NCBI GenBank assembly: GCA_963714325.1
Contig: CAVQOB010000035.1
Span: 186,001-250,000, forward strand
From: CAVQOB01 sp963714325
GTDB taxonomy: Bacteria > Pseudomonadota > Alphaproteobacteria > Rhizobiales > Hyphomicrobiaceae
Direction: 5' to 3'
Length of the DNA: 64,000 nucleotides
Part shown: in pieces, positions 42,641-53,241 of the stretch
How positions within the stretch are numbered: the stretch's first letter is position 1
Layout: each line of letters starts with the position of its first letter
Position numbers and translations under genes: made by a program
The notes under the pieces: model-generated
Databases searched by the model: none
Seen by the model: the letters and a program-made list of their open reading frames with translations, nothing else
What the model was told of the DNA's origin: nothing

Positions 42641-43912
42641 ATGACTGCAAGCAAAACCTTCCGCCGGCTGGCACTCGCCACGGCTTTCGGCATTACCGGC
42701 CTCGCGACGGCCGTGACACTGGCCGCGCTCCCCGCCATGGCGCAGCAGGACGATGACGGACCAGCTGGCGAAGTCGATCTCGAAACGTTCTACCGCGAGT
42801 TGGCCCCGCACGGCCGCTGGTTCGAGCACCCGCGTTATGGCACGGTCTGGTCGCCATCCGTCGACGAGGGGTGGAAGCCCTATTCACGCGGCCACTGGGC
42901 CAACACCGAGGAGCACGGCTGGTATTGGGTCGCCGAGGAGGAATGGGGCTGGGCCCCGTTCCACTATGGCCGCTGGGCGCATGGCGAAGACGATGGCTGG
43001 TTCTGGGTTCCCGGCACCACCTGGGCGCCGGCCTGGGTGACATGGCGGTCGAACGACGATTTTGTCGGCTGGGCGCCCTTGCCCCCCGACGCCGACTGGG
43101 AGCCGGACGGCAATTTGCGCTTCTACAGCTCCAATTACGACAATCCCCGCTGGGCCTTCGCCTGGAGCTTCGTGCAGCCACGCTACATGTTCGAACCGGG
43201 TCTGCATTGGCGGCTGGCATCGCGCTCACGCGCCATCGCGATCATCCGCGATACCCGGCCCGTGCATCGCTACAGTTTTGTCAATCGCCGGATTTACAAT
43301 CACGGCATTGATTATCGCCGAATCGAGCGGTTGGCCGAACGCCCAATCCCAACGGTTCGGCTGCGCTTTTCGAACCAGGTCCGCGACAACGGTTGGCGCG
43401 GCATGAATGACCGCACTGTGTTGCCCGTTTACAAACCGCGCATCGTATCGCGTGCCGAGAGTACGCCACCACCGTTCCGCTCGCGCGATGGTGGCACATT
43501 CGGCGGCCGCCCAAACTGGAGCGGCGGTGATCGGCGTGATCAGCCGCGCGTACAGGGGCCACCCGGCGGTTCAACCGAGCGGCCATCGTTCGGGGGCAGC
43601 CGCGGGAGCGATCCTCGACTGGGATTCGAGGTGCAGCGCAGGCCTGAGCCTGCACAGGCTGCGACGCCGCCCACGCCAATGCCAAGTCGCGGCTTTAACG
43701 GCCGCAATGATGACGCGCGCAGCCCGCGCAATCTCCCGCCGGTGGCGCTTCCGGCGCCATCGAAACCCGCTGCAACGCCGCCTGCCGCGGCATCCCAACC
43801 GGCGGCGCGATCGCTGGATGGTCGCGGTGCTGGCCAAGGCAGTGGTGGCCGTGGCGATCGCGGCGACCGCAAACGCGATGACGGCTCTCCAGACCGGCCG
43901 CCGCGTCAGTAA
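42641..43912 (+). CDS. Exported DUF6600-type Trp-rich protein
   Basis: A 423-residue precursor. The Sec signal peptide (MTASKTFRRLALATAFGITG, cleavage near AMA) precedes a domain of tandem Trp/Gly-rich strands: FYRELAPHGRWFEHPRYG, GWKPYSRGHWANTEEHGWYWV, GWAPFHYGRW and VGWAPLPPD, typical of DUF6600 proteins. The C-terminal 150 residues are Pro/Arg/Gly-rich and low complexity. Function is unknown; such proteins are often envelope or secretion associated. ATG42641 is preferred over 42581 because the signal begins there. Confidence 0.83.
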   Translation: MTASKTFRRLALATAFGITGLATAVTLAALPAMAQQDDDGPAGEVDLETFYRELAPHGRWFEHPRYGTVWSPSVDEGWKPYSRGHWANTEEHGWYWVAEEEWGWAPFHYGRWAHGEDDGWFWVPGTTWAPAWVTWRSNDDFVGWAPLPPDADWEPDGNLRFYSSNYDNPRWAFAWSFVQPRYMFEPGLHWRLASRSRAIAIIRDTRPVHRYSFVNRRIYNHGIDYRRIERLAERPIPTVRLRFSNQVRDNGWRGMNDRTVLPVYKPRIVSRAESTPPPFRSRDGGTFGGRPNWSGGDRRDQPRVQGPPGGSTERPSFGGSRGSDPRLGFEVQRRPEPAQAATPPTPMPSRGFNGRNDDARSPRNLPPVALPAPSKPAATPPAAASQPAARSLDGRGAGQGSGGRGDRGDRKRDDGSPDRPPRQ

Positions 43913-44052
43913 GCGGCGGACACGCAAACGGCGCGGGGGTGATTGTACGAGCGCCGGTGTTTGTCGACCGTGCTCGCTAGAGTGCGCACTCTTTGCCTGC
44001 GGCCTCCGTTGCCCCAAATTCCATTGTCATTCTCGGGTAAGCGAAGCGCATC

Positions 44053-44111
44053 CCGGGGACCCATTGTGCAACTCGTTCGATCGCTGTGATTCAGGCGCGA
44101 TGGGTCCCCGG
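44053..44111. repeat. CCGGGGACCCAT / ATGGGTCCCCGG inverted repeat
   Basis: Perfect 12-bp arms (44053-44064 and 44100-44111) around a 35-nt centre, followed by a small palindrome TCGGCCTTGGCCGA (44123-44136). GGGACCCAT repeats are a separate, common rhizobial intergenic family. The 43913-44210 gap has no gene. Confidence 0.75.
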
Positions 44112-44210
44112 CACGCGGCCTATCGGCCTTGGCCGATGATGACAGTTGAGAGTAAGGCGGCGCACTCATTCGTTGCGCCTTCAGTTGCCCAGTGCCAACC
44201 ACCGCGAGCA

Positions 44211-44861
44211 CTATCGTTTGGCAGCCTGCGCGATGCGGCTCCACTCGTCGATCTGGATGCGGGCGATCAAACTATAAGAGCCGTTGTCAGCGCGAAAAAT
44301 GCTAGCCTCGCCCTCACGGACTTCAAACCATTCCTTGCCGAAAGCCTGGGAGATGTTGTGCTTATGGGTGATCACTAAGCGGTTCTGTCCGATTGGTAAT
44401 GGCGCCGCTGTCAATTGTTTCAATTGCGCCGCACGGCGCCGGTTCTCGTTCGGCGAGGCGACTTGACTGCCCTCGGTCACATCCGCGCTGGCCTTGATAT
44501 CCTTGTCCTTGAAGCCCGCCAGCACCGCGGTCTGATAGGCCCGATTATAACGACTGGTGATCACCTCTCCGATCGGCGCGCCGAGCAACCGCAACCATTC
44601 GCCGAAGGCTTTGGCACTGACTTTGCCGGCCTCCGTCAGCGGTTGCTGCGCCTTCAGGTTCTTGAAGTTCAGCGGATCGGTGTCGGCCTTGTCAGGATCG
44701 GCCGTCGCATGCCGCATGACAATGACATGACCACCTGCCAGAAGCGCCTTTCCAAGGTCCAAATCGGCAATGCGCGGCTGCGCGGCAACCGGGCTGATCG
44801 CCACCAATACCCATGCGATGAAACTGACAGCCACCGCGACGAGCACGCTTTGCGTGCGCAT
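44211..44861 (-). CDS. Exported histidine phosphatase family protein
   Basis: A 216-residue precursor with a signal peptide (MRTQSVLVAVAVSFIAW). The active-site motif VIVMRHATADP near residue 45 holds the phospho-accepting His in RH, the SRYNRAYQTA loop supplies a second Arg, and ITHKHNI the second catalytic His. Such exported enzymes act as phosphatases of unknown specificity. GGAGGGTGC precedes ATG44861. It stands alone, divergent from meaB. Confidence 0.88.
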   Translation of the reverse strand: MRTQSVLVAVAVSFIAWVLVAISPVAAQPRIADLDLGKALLAGGHVIVMRHATADPDKADTDPLNFKNLKAQQPLTEAGKVSAKAFGEWLRLLGAPIGEVITSRYNRAYQTAVLAGFKDKDIKASADVTEGSQVASPNENRRRAAQLKQLTAAPLPIGQNRLVITHKHNISQAFGKEWFEVREGEASIFRADNGSYSLIARIQIDEWSRIAQAAKR

Positions 44862-45094
44862 GCACCCTCCAGAGATTTCGGACCGCCCCATGAGCGCGCC
44901 CAAACGGTCGTTACAGAAGCGAAAAACAAGTGGGTTGTCGAGGCCTGTCCTATAGTTAAGAGGCCTGCAACCAGCGAATTTTCACCTTGACGGGCAGCGG
45001 CGTGACACAGTTGCCAGCATCGGCTCACGGGATTGCCGTGGGCAGGGCACCGGAGCCCGTTGCCCGGCTCGCATGTCCAGCGTACCTAAGGACC

Positions 45095-46057
<963 letters not shown>

Positions 46058-46064
46058 GTGCGCC

Positions 46065-46523
46065 TTAGCGTTTGGCCCGGATGGCAGCGGCTTCCGCGCG
46101 GACGGCCACCAAAGCCACGGCACTGCTATCGGGGCATTTCTTTGCCAGCATTTCGGCAGCATAGGCGTCAGCCTTCGCTGATTGCCGGTCGAACGCGTCG
46201 AGGGCGGCGAGGCCCGAACCAGGGCTGCCGAAGGCGCGTTGCAAAACGCGCGATGTGCTCGGCGCGACTGTCTCCTGCTCGGACTTGGCTAGTGCGATCT
46301 GCGCTTTCATGGACTTAATAAAACTTTCCTGTTCGCTGGCGAGTCGCCCACAGGACATCCGATGTTCATTACCGGACATGAGATAGGTCCCATCGGCGCG
46401 GTAGCCCCCGGGATTGGAGCCGGCGTCGACGACCTGCAAATCGGATACCCCGGCACAAGCCCCGAGAGTGCTGGTCAGCAAAAAAGTCAGCAGCACGGTC
46501 AGCGGGGCGTGGACAATCGGCAT
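46065..46523 (-). CDS. Lipoprotein, hypothetical
   Basis: A 152-residue precursor with lipobox LGAC at the end of a 22-residue signal (LTVLLTFLLTSTLGAC). The mature part has a Gly-rich region (SNPGGYRADGTYLMSG), a Cys, and two helices rich in Ala/Glu/Lys that would form a helical hairpin. It ends 8 bp after the meaB stop on the opposite strand. Family unknown. Confidence 0.72.
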   Translation of the reverse strand: MPIVHAPLTVLLTFLLTSTLGACAGVSDLQVVDAGSNPGGYRADGTYLMSGNEHRMSCGRLASEQESFIKSMKAQIALAKSEQETVAPSTSRVLQRAFGSPGSGLAALDAFDRQSAKADAYAAEMLAKKCPDSSAVALVAVRAEAAAIRAKR

Positions 46524-46678
46524 GGGCTGCTCTGAACGAGGTATCAGGGGATTAGCATATCGGGCCGGCTGTAGTCACCCGCGCAATGACGTCATCCCCA
46601 GCGCCGCCTGACCGATCAACGAGGCTGACCCAGCTATCGTGCCCGCGCGTGTCCAAACTTTGACCGCGCGCCCTCGCC

Positions 46679-47644
46679 TCACCGACGCGGCGGACACGCT
46701 CGAACGCCGGTCCCCGACAGCGCGTAATTCAGCATCTTGACAGCCAATTGTGCGGCCAGAAAATCATAGGCGTGGAACCCCTTGATCGGCGCGAACTCGA
46801 CGAGGTCCATACCGACGATCTCTCCCAGCTCACAGGCGCGGCGCAAGAAGCTCAATAGTTGCAGATAAGTCATGCCGCCCGGTGTCGGCGTGCCCGTTGC
46901 CGGCATAACCGAACCATCGAGCGCGTCGATGTCGACGGTGATGTAGACCGGCCGGCCTTTCAGCGGCGCGAGGATCGCATCGATATCCCAGCGCGCCTGA
47001 TGCAGGCCGAGGTGCATGGTGATCCGCCGGGCGTTGTCGTGGGCGTAGATCGCTTCCGGCTCCGACAGGGCGCGGATGCCGACCTGGATCATCTCGATGA
47101 GCTCGTGACCGGGCTGATCGAGTACGCGACGCATGGCGGCGGCGTGGGAATAATGTTCGGCCAGATACCCGTCGCGCAGATCGGCGTGCGCATCAAACTG
47201 CAGCACGACGATATCCTTGTGTCGCCGCGCAAACGGGCGGATCGCGCCCGCCGTCAGCGAATGCTCTCCGCCCAACACGAACGGCATTTTGCCCGCGTCG
47301 AGCACCGATTCAACCAAGCCTTCGAGCTGGTCGAGCGCCTTCGGCACCGACTTCGGAATTTTCGGTTCTCTGATCGCGGCGATGCCGTAATCGCGGTAGG
47401 CCTCGCGCGCCAACTCCTCGTCATAAAGTTCGAGCTGATGGCTGGCCCGCATGATCGCCTCGGGGCCAGCCCGCGTGCCACCGCCATAACTGACCGACGC
47501 TTCGAGCCCAAAGGGAATGACAACGACGCGCGCCTTCTCCGGCGTCTTGGCGTCAAGGCGCAACGGATCAAGAAAGCTTGCCTCGCCCTTGAGATACTCG
47601 AGCCGCGGCGGCTTCGACGCCGTCTTGGGCTTGGCCTTGCTCAC
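46679..47644 (-). CDS. speB: Agmatinase/ureohydrolase family enzyme
   Basis: A 321-residue Mn-dependent ureohydrolase. Metal ligands lie in GGEHSLT, QFDAHADLRD and VDIDALDGSVMPATGTPTPGG, all intact. Agmatinase yields putrescine and urea; guanidinobutyrase is an alternative substrate class and cannot be excluded. It overlaps the upstream decarboxylase gene by ATGA, so expression is coupled to ornithine decarboxylase. Both would supply putrescine for the carboxyspermidine pathway genes elsewhere in the window. Confidence 0.88.
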   Translation of the reverse strand: MSKAKPKTASKPPRLEYLKGEASFLDPLRLDAKTPEKARVVVIPFGLEASVSYGGGTRAGPEAIMRASHQLELYDEELAREAYRDYGIAAIREPKIPKSVPKALDQLEGLVESVLDAGKMPFVLGGEHSLTAGAIRPFARRHKDIVVLQFDAHADLRDGYLAEHYSHAAAMRRVLDQPGHELIEMIQVGIRALSEPEAIYAHDNARRITMHLGLHQARWDIDAILAPLKGRPVYITVDIDALDGSVMPATGTPTPGGMTYLQLLSFLRRACELGEIVGMDLVEFAPIKGFHAYDFLAAQLAVKMLNYALSGTGVRACPPRR

Positions 47645-48831
47645 GCCTTCGCCCCGACCGCGCTTGCAACGCTCGCCTTACCATACATGGTCAGCATCGG
47701 CTCATCCTCGAGGATCGCCTGCTCATAGGCACCGTAACCGTTGAAACGCCCAGCAATGGCGCGGCCGTAGGCACCAATGTTGCCGATCTCCAGGTAATCG
47801 CCCTCCTTGACCGACGCCGGCAACAGGAACGGCCCCTTCATGTGATCGATCGAATCACAGGTTGGGCCCCAGAACGAGAACGGCACGATGTCGCCCGCAA
47901 CTGGCATCGCCTTGCTCGACGCCGGCAGATGGCGTACGGGGAACACCCAATTCAAATGCGCCGCATCGAACAATGCGCCGTACGCGCCGTCGTTGATGAA
48001 GAGCTCGTTGCCACGCCGCGCATTCACGCGCACGATCAGGCTTTCGGCTTCCGACACCAGCGCGCGGCCCGGCTCGCACATCAGCTGGCAGTCCTCGCGT
48101 ACCGGCAACGTCTCGACGCGTTCGCGAATGGCATCGACATAGCTCTGCATCGCGGCGGGGTGGCTGTGGGCGTAGATCGAGGGAAAACCGCCGCCGACGT
48201 CCAGCCGGTCCAATACGACGCCAGCCTTGACCACATGCTTGCGCACTTCCTCAAGCGCGCCGTAGTAGGCTTCCGGCGTCGTCGTCTGCGAGCCGACGTG
48301 AAACGTCAACCCGAGCAGCTTTGCCACCTGCCGCGTCTTCTCGATCAACTTGACGGCCTTCGGTCCATTGGTGCCGAACATCCGCTCCAGCGGCACTTTC
48401 GCGTTCTTGGCGGGCACGGCCAGACGGACCCACAAGGTCAGATCGCGGCAGTCGCCCGTCTCTTCTTGAATCTTCTTCAGTTCATCCTCGCTATCGAGCG
48501 AGAACGAGCGCACGCCGAACTCAACAAACGCGCGGCGAATGGCGGTGCGCGATTTGACCGGGTGCATGAAATGCAGATTGGCGCCGGGGATGGTCGCCGC
48601 ATCTTCGATCTCCGGCAGCGACGCCACATCGAAATGCCGAATCCCAGCGCCATACAGCGCGCCGAGCAGAAACGGCGACGAGTTCGCTTTGACAGCGTAC
48701 GCGACGTCACCCGGAAAATTCTTGAGGAACCAGCGCGCGGCCTTGCCAGCGGCATGCGGGCGAAGTCCGAAGGTCGGTCGGTCGGGCCGGCGAGCGGCGA
48801 TCAACGCCAGCGCAGATTTGTATGTATCCAT
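47641..48831 (-). CDS. Ornithine/lysine decarboxylase (fold type III)
   Basis: A 396-residue PLP enzyme related to eukaryotic-type ornithine decarboxylase. The PLP lysine is in VAYAVKANSS near residue 47, HVGSQTTTPEAY is the phosphate-linked His loop, CEPGRALV binds PLP phosphate, and GPTCDSIDHM contains the catalytic Cys donated to the partner subunit. It forms putrescine (or cadaverine). ATG48831 is chosen; the longer frame has no conserved extension. Overlap with speB by 4 bp and the shared pathway make a polyamine operon. Confidence 0.92.
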   Translation of the reverse strand: MDTYKSALALIAARRPDRPTFGLRPHAAGKAARWFLKNFPGDVAYAVKANSSPFLLGALYGAGIRHFDVASLPEIEDAATIPGANLHFMHPVKSRTAIRRAFVEFGVRSFSLDSEDELKKIQEETGDCRDLTLWVRLAVPAKNAKVPLERMFGTNGPKAVKLIEKTRQVAKLLGLTFHVGSQTTTPEAYYGALEEVRKHVVKAGVVLDRLDVGGGFPSIYAHSHPAAMQSYVDAIRERVETLPVREDCQLMCEPGRALVSEAESLIVRVNARRGNELFINDGAYGALFDAAHLNWVFPVRHLPASSKAMPVAGDIVPFSFWGPTCDSIDHMKGPFLLPASVKEGDYLEIGNIGAYGRAIAGRFNGYGAYEQAILEDEPMLTMYGKASVASAVGAKA

Positions 48832-49039
48832 TGCATGAAGCCCCCACCGACCAACCCACGCTTGGGCCAAGACCGGGCACTGCTGATCAGCAGAAGCCGC
48901 GTGTGGGGGAAATACGGTCAGGTGGCCCCCATGTAAAGTGAAATCGTGAGGTAAACCGCTTCATGGGTTAAGCGAATGTTGACCAGCCAGGACTCTGCTT
49001 GCAAGGTTCACCGCTCCGTCATTGAATAGGGTCGAGTCC

Positions 49040-50368
49040 ATGTCACACCTGATCCGTCGCGCCTGGGTGCCTGCCGCTTCCGAGGACCTCGTGCAAACCA
49101 TCGCGCGCCGCACGTCAAAAACCTCGGCGGCGACACTCGATGGCCATCTGGCGACGCTTATGCGCACCAACCGCGTCATCCACGAGCAAGAGGCCATCAA
49201 TCTCAATCCCGCCACCAACACCATGAACCCGAAGGCGGCGGCGATGCTCTCCGCCGGCCTCGGCGAACGCCCCTCACTCGGTTATCCCGGCGACAAGTAT
49301 GAAATGGGCTTGGAAGCGATCGAGGAAATCGAGGTCATCGCCGCGGAATTGGCCGCCGAAATCTTCGGCGCGAAATATGCCGAGATTCGCGTCGGTTCCG
49401 GCGCACTCGCCAACCTCTACGCCTTCATGGCGACCTGCAAGCCGGGCGACGCGGTGATCGTCCCCTCGCCAGAGATCGGCGGCCACGTCACGCATCACGC
49501 AGCCGGATGCGCGGGCCTGTACGGTGTCGCGATCCACACCGCTCCCGTCGATGGCCCGCGCTATTCGGTCGATCTCGCCAAGCTGAAAATGCAGGCGGAA
49601 AAAATCCGTCCGAAGTTGATCACTATCGGCGGCTCGCTCAATCTCTTACCGCATCCCGTCCGCGACATCCGCACCATCGCCGACAGCGTCGGCGCCAAAG
49701 TGCTCTATGACGCCGCCCACATGTCCGGGCCGATTGCTGGCCGCTCTTGGCAGCAGCCGCTGGAAGAAGGCGCCCATCTCATGACCATGAGCACCTACAA
49801 GAGTTTGGGCGGGCCGCCGTCCGGACTGGTGCTGACCAACGACGCAGGCCTCGCCGAAAAACTCGACGCGATTGCATATCCTGGCCTCACCGCAAACTTC
49901 GACGCCGGCAAGGCCGCAGCGCTCGCCGTCACCCTGCTCGATTGGCGCGAACACGGCCGTGCCTACGCCGCCAAGATGGTCGCCACCGCCAAAGCGATGG
50001 CCGAAGCGTTCGCCGCCGAAGGTTTGCCCGTGCACAAGACGGCCGGCGGTTTCACCACCTCGCATCAACTGGCGATCAACGCCGAGCGTTGGGGTGGTGG
50101 CCAGGCCGCGGCCAAAATTCTGCGCCGCGCCAACATGCTCACCTGCGGCATCGGCTTGCCCTTGGCCGCACTTGCGAATGGCGAACCCAACGGCCTGCGC
50201 TTCGGCTCCAATGAAATGGCCCGCTGGGGCATGGGGCCAGAGCACGCCCACACCCTCGCCCGCCTCGTCGCCCGCGCGCTGATCGGCAACGAACGCCCTG
50301 AGGCCATCGCCGCCGATGCCACGCGATGGCGCGAGCAGTTCACGGCACTGCAGTTCGTGCGTCGGTGA
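49040..50368 (+). CDS. SHMT-like PLP-dependent enzyme
   Basis: About 442 residues of fold type I. NLNPATNTMNPKAAAMLSAGLGERPSLGYPG resembles the serine hydroxymethyltransferase N-terminal lid. YDAAHMSGPIAGR contains the PLP Asp and the His that stacks on PLP, and MSTYKSLGGPPSG holds the internal-aldimine Lys in the SHMT position. It diverges enough that the substrate may not be serine; alpha-methylserine or threonine-type enzymes share this fold. ATG49040 is used. The gene is 208 bp from the polyamine operon and transcribed in the other direction. Confidence 0.83.
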   Translation: MSHLIRRAWVPAASEDLVQTIARRTSKTSAATLDGHLATLMRTNRVIHEQEAINLNPATNTMNPKAAAMLSAGLGERPSLGYPGDKYEMGLEAIEEIEVIAAELAAEIFGAKYAEIRVGSGALANLYAFMATCKPGDAVIVPSPEIGGHVTHHAAGCAGLYGVAIHTAPVDGPRYSVDLAKLKMQAEKIRPKLITIGGSLNLLPHPVRDIRTIADSVGAKVLYDAAHMSGPIAGRSWQQPLEEGAHLMTMSTYKSLGGPPSGLVLTNDAGLAEKLDAIAYPGLTANFDAGKAAALAVTLLDWREHGRAYAAKMVATAKAMAEAFAAEGLPVHKTAGGFTTSHQLAINAERWGGGQAAAKILRRANMLTCGIGLPLAALANGEPNGLRFGSNEMARWGMGPEHAHTLARLVARALIGNERPEAIAADATRWREQFTALQFVRR

Positions 50369-50464
50369 AGGGTCGCGACGCGCAACGGCAACAGCCCACC
50401 CCCTTGTCGCCGGCCAAATGAGCGGCTACCTCTCCGATCGCACTTCATTGAACCGGAGACCCGC

Positions 50465-50707
50465 ATGTCCGACGATCCCGTTTGCGCCCAGAAGGGCCCC
50501 TATCAAGTATCGCTCGAAAAGGGCAAGGCCTACTTCTGGTGCACCTGCGGCCGTTCGGCCAAGCAACCGTTCTGCGATGGCAGCCACAAACCCACGAGTT
50601 TCCAGCCGCAACGCTTCGTCGCCGAGGAAACGGCGACGTTCAATCTGTGCGGCTGCAAAGCCTCCGACGACAAGCCGTTCTGTGACGGTTCGCACAATAT
50701 GTTGTAG
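50465..50707 (+). CDS. CDGSH iron-sulfur domain protein
   Basis: An 80-residue protein with two CDGSH motifs, CTCGRSAKQPFCDGSH and CGCKASDDKPFCDGSH. Each Cys-X-Cys...Cys-Asp-Gly-Ser-His set can bind one [2Fe-2S] cluster with three Cys and one His. These small cytosolic proteins act in redox or cluster trafficking. It is preceded by a 96-bp gap after the SHMT-like gene and precedes livH, but no functional connection to transport is evident. Confidence 0.93.
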   Translation: MSDDPVCAQKGPYQVSLEKGKAYFWCTCGRSAKQPFCDGSHKPTSFQPQRFVAEETATFNLCGCKASDDKPFCDGSHNML

Positions 50708-50856
50708 GCGCTCCACGCCCAAAAAGGCTATGAGACGAGGGCTAGGCGTTGCCGCGTCTCGTCTGCTACGGTTGCGCGCGCGCCGGAGCATTTGGCAGAA
50801 AAAAACCATCGCTCCCGCGGCCGTCTGCGGATGACATCGAGGGGAAGCGCCATTCC

Positions 50857-51813
50857 ATGGAATATTTCGTCCAGCAGGTCATCAATGGCGTCACCCTCGG
50901 CTCCATTTATGGCCTGATCGCCATCGGCTATACGATGGTGTTCGGCATCATCGGCATGGTCAACTTCGCGCATGGCGATGTGTTCATGCTGTCGACGTTC
51001 ATTTCGCTCATTGTGCTGCTCCTTCTGGCGCCCATGGTCGCGGGGAGCATGACGATGTTCATCCTCGCCTTGGTGATCGTGCTGGCGATCGGCATGGCGC
51101 TGACCGCACTCTGGAATTGGGCCATTGAACGCATCGCCTACCGGCCGTTGCGCGGCTCATTTCGCTTGGCTCCGTTGATCTCGGCGATCGGCATGTCGAT
51201 CTTCCTGATGAACTTCGTACAGGTGGTGCAGGGTCCGCGCAACAAGCCGGTGCCACCGTTGATCGATGGCGGATTCTGCATCGTTGGCGAAGGGGTGCCA
51301 GGCAAGACCTGCCTGATCGAGAAGGCAGGCTATGGCGTCAATCTCGCCTTCAAACAAATCGTCATCATGCTGGTGACGGCGCTACTGCTCGGCATCTTCT
51401 GGTACCTCGTGCAGCGCACCTCGCTCGGCCGCGCGCAAAGGGCCTGCGAACAGGATGGCCGGATGGCGGCGCTGCTCGGCGTCAACGTTGATAAAACCAT
51501 CTCCATCACCTTCGTCATCGGTGCGGCGCTTGCAGCAGTCGCCGGCGTGATGTACATCCTGCAATACGGCGTCGTGAATTTCTCCGACGGGTTCGTTCCG
51601 GGCGTCAAAGCCTTTACGGCGGCCGTACTCGGTGGCATCGGCTCGCTGCCCGGCGCCGTGCTCGGCGGGCTCATTATCGGCCTGATCGAGAGTTTATGGT
51701 CGGCCTACTTCTCCATCGACTACAAGGACGTTGCGGCCTTCTCGATCCTGGCGATCGTGTTGATCTTCATGCCGTCGGGTCTGCTCGGCAAGCCGGAAGT
51801 CGAGAAGGTCTGA
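50857..51813 (+). CDS. livH: Branched-chain amino acid ABC transporter permease LivH
   Basis: A 318-residue inner-membrane permease with about eight membrane helices. VTLGSIYGLIAIGYTMVFGIIGMVNFAHGD is the family's N-terminal signature. The cytosolic EAA-like loop is in the AREQ-poor region before RRALR-type strands. Together with LivM it forms the translocation path for leucine, isoleucine and valine (and sometimes other amides). ATG50857 has AGGGGAAGC upstream; the longer frame from 50749 has no membrane signature. Confidence 0.95.
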   Translation: MEYFVQQVINGVTLGSIYGLIAIGYTMVFGIIGMVNFAHGDVFMLSTFISLIVLLLLAPMVAGSMTMFILALVIVLAIGMALTALWNWAIERIAYRPLRGSFRLAPLISAIGMSIFLMNFVQVVQGPRNKPVPPLIDGGFCIVGEGVPGKTCLIEKAGYGVNLAFKQIVIMLVTALLLGIFWYLVQRTSLGRAQRACEQDGRMAALLGVNVDKTISITFVIGAALAAVAGVMYILQYGVVNFSDGFVPGVKAFTAAVLGGIGSLPGAVLGGLIIGLIESLWSAYFSIDYKDVAAFSILAIVLIFMPSGLLGKPEVEKV

Positions 51814-51816
51814 GCC

Positions 51817-53241
51817 ATGGCCGCTGAACCGACGCCGACACCGCCTGCCCCGGCACCAAACCGTTTTGCTGCCGCCGTGACGGACGCAGCCAAGACTGCG
51901 GCACTGGCGTTTGGTTTGTGCGTGCCGATCATCGCGCTGCGCACCGAGCAGGACATGGAGAACCGGCTGGTTATTGCCCAGCGCTGGGATCTCGTCGCGA
52001 TCCTGACGGCGCTCGCCTTTGCACTGCGGTTTCTTTATGTGATCACCCGACCCGGCGAGCACGCATTACCCAAGGCAAAGAAAGCCGCGATGGTCATCGC
52101 GCCGGAAACATCGCGCAAGTTCGCGCTTGCCGGGGGGGTGCTGCTCGCCGCCTACCCGATGATTGCGTTGGCGCTTGTTGGCCAAGCCGGCGCCATCAAG
52201 TGGATCGACAACTTCGGCATCCAGATCATGATCTACATCATGCTCGGCTGGGGCCTGAACATCGTCGTCGGCCTCGCCGGCCTGCTCGATTTGGGCTACG
52301 TCGCGTTCTATGCGGTTGGTGCCTACTCCTATGCCCTCTTAGCGACGAGCGAGCCCATCAAGGAGACGCTAGGCCTCGTGCTCGGCGACAATTTCTGGCC
52401 CTACTGGGGGTTCTGGATCTGCCTGCCGCTCGCCGGAATTCTAGCAGCCTTCTGGGGCATCATTCTCGGCTTCCCCGTGTTGCGTCTACGCGGCGATTAC
52501 CTCGCGATCGTCACGCTGGCCTTCGGCGAAATCGTCCGGCTGATCTTGATCAACTGGACCGACCTGACCAACGGCTATGCGGGGATCTCCGGCATTCCCC
52601 GGCCAAGTTTCTTCGGCATCCCGTTCAATGCCACTGACAACGGTTTCTCCGCCGTCTTCGGACTGGAGTTCTCGCCGATCTACCGCACCATCTTCCTGTT
52701 CTATCTCATTCTCGCGCTCGCGCTTTTGACCAACTGGGTGACGAACCGCTTGCGCCGGCTCCCCGTGGGGCGCGCCTGGGAGGCACTGCGTGAGGACGAG
52801 ATTGCCTGTCGCTCGCTCGGCATCAACACCACCAACACCAAGTTGACCGCCTTCGCCATTGGCGCGGGCTTCGGTGGTTTGGCCGGATCATTCTTCGCGG
52901 CACGGCAAGGCTTCATATCGCCGGAGAGCTTCACCTTTATGGAGAGTGCGGTCATCCTGGCGATCGTTGTGCTCGGCGGCATGGGCAGTCAGCTCGGCGT
53001 TGCTATTGCCGCCGTCGCGATGATCGGCGGCACCGAGATCCTGCGCGAACTCACCTTCCTGCAAGCGATCTTCGGCAAGGACTTCGACCCGACGCAGTAT
53101 CGCATGCTAATTTTCGGTCTCGCCATGGTCGTGCTGATGATCTGGAAACCACGCGGTCTCATTTCAACACGCGAACCCTCAGTGTTCCTGAAAGAGCGCA
53201 AGTCCATCGCCGGCGATCTCGTCAAGGAGGGACACGGCTGA
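51817..53241 (+). CDS. livM: Branched-chain amino acid ABC transporter permease LivM
   Basis: A 474-residue permease starting 3 bp after livH. An N-terminal extension of about 100 residues with extra hydrophobic helices precedes the core (MLGWGLNIVVGLAGLLDLGYVAFYAVGAYSYA). The cytosolic interaction loop GRAWEALREDEIACRSLGINTTNTKL contacts the ATPases. The AEPTPTPPAPAPNRFAAA start is Pro/Ala-rich. The stop overlaps the livG start by one base. Confidence 0.94.
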   Translation: MAAEPTPTPPAPAPNRFAAAVTDAAKTAALAFGLCVPIIALRTEQDMENRLVIAQRWDLVAILTALAFALRFLYVITRPGEHALPKAKKAAMVIAPETSRKFALAGGVLLAAYPMIALALVGQAGAIKWIDNFGIQIMIYIMLGWGLNIVVGLAGLLDLGYVAFYAVGAYSYALLATSEPIKETLGLVLGDNFWPYWGFWICLPLAGILAAFWGIILGFPVLRLRGDYLAIVTLAFGEIVRLILINWTDLTNGYAGISGIPRPSFFGIPFNATDNGFSAVFGLEFSPIYRTIFLFYLILALALLTNWVTNRLRRLPVGRAWEALREDEIACRSLGINTTNTKLTAFAIGAGFGGLAGSFFAARQGFISPESFTFMESAVILAIVVLGGMGSQLGVAIAAVAMIGGTEILRELTFLQAIFGKDFDPTQYRMLIFGLAMVVLMIWKPRGLISTREPSVFLKERKSIAGDLVKEGHG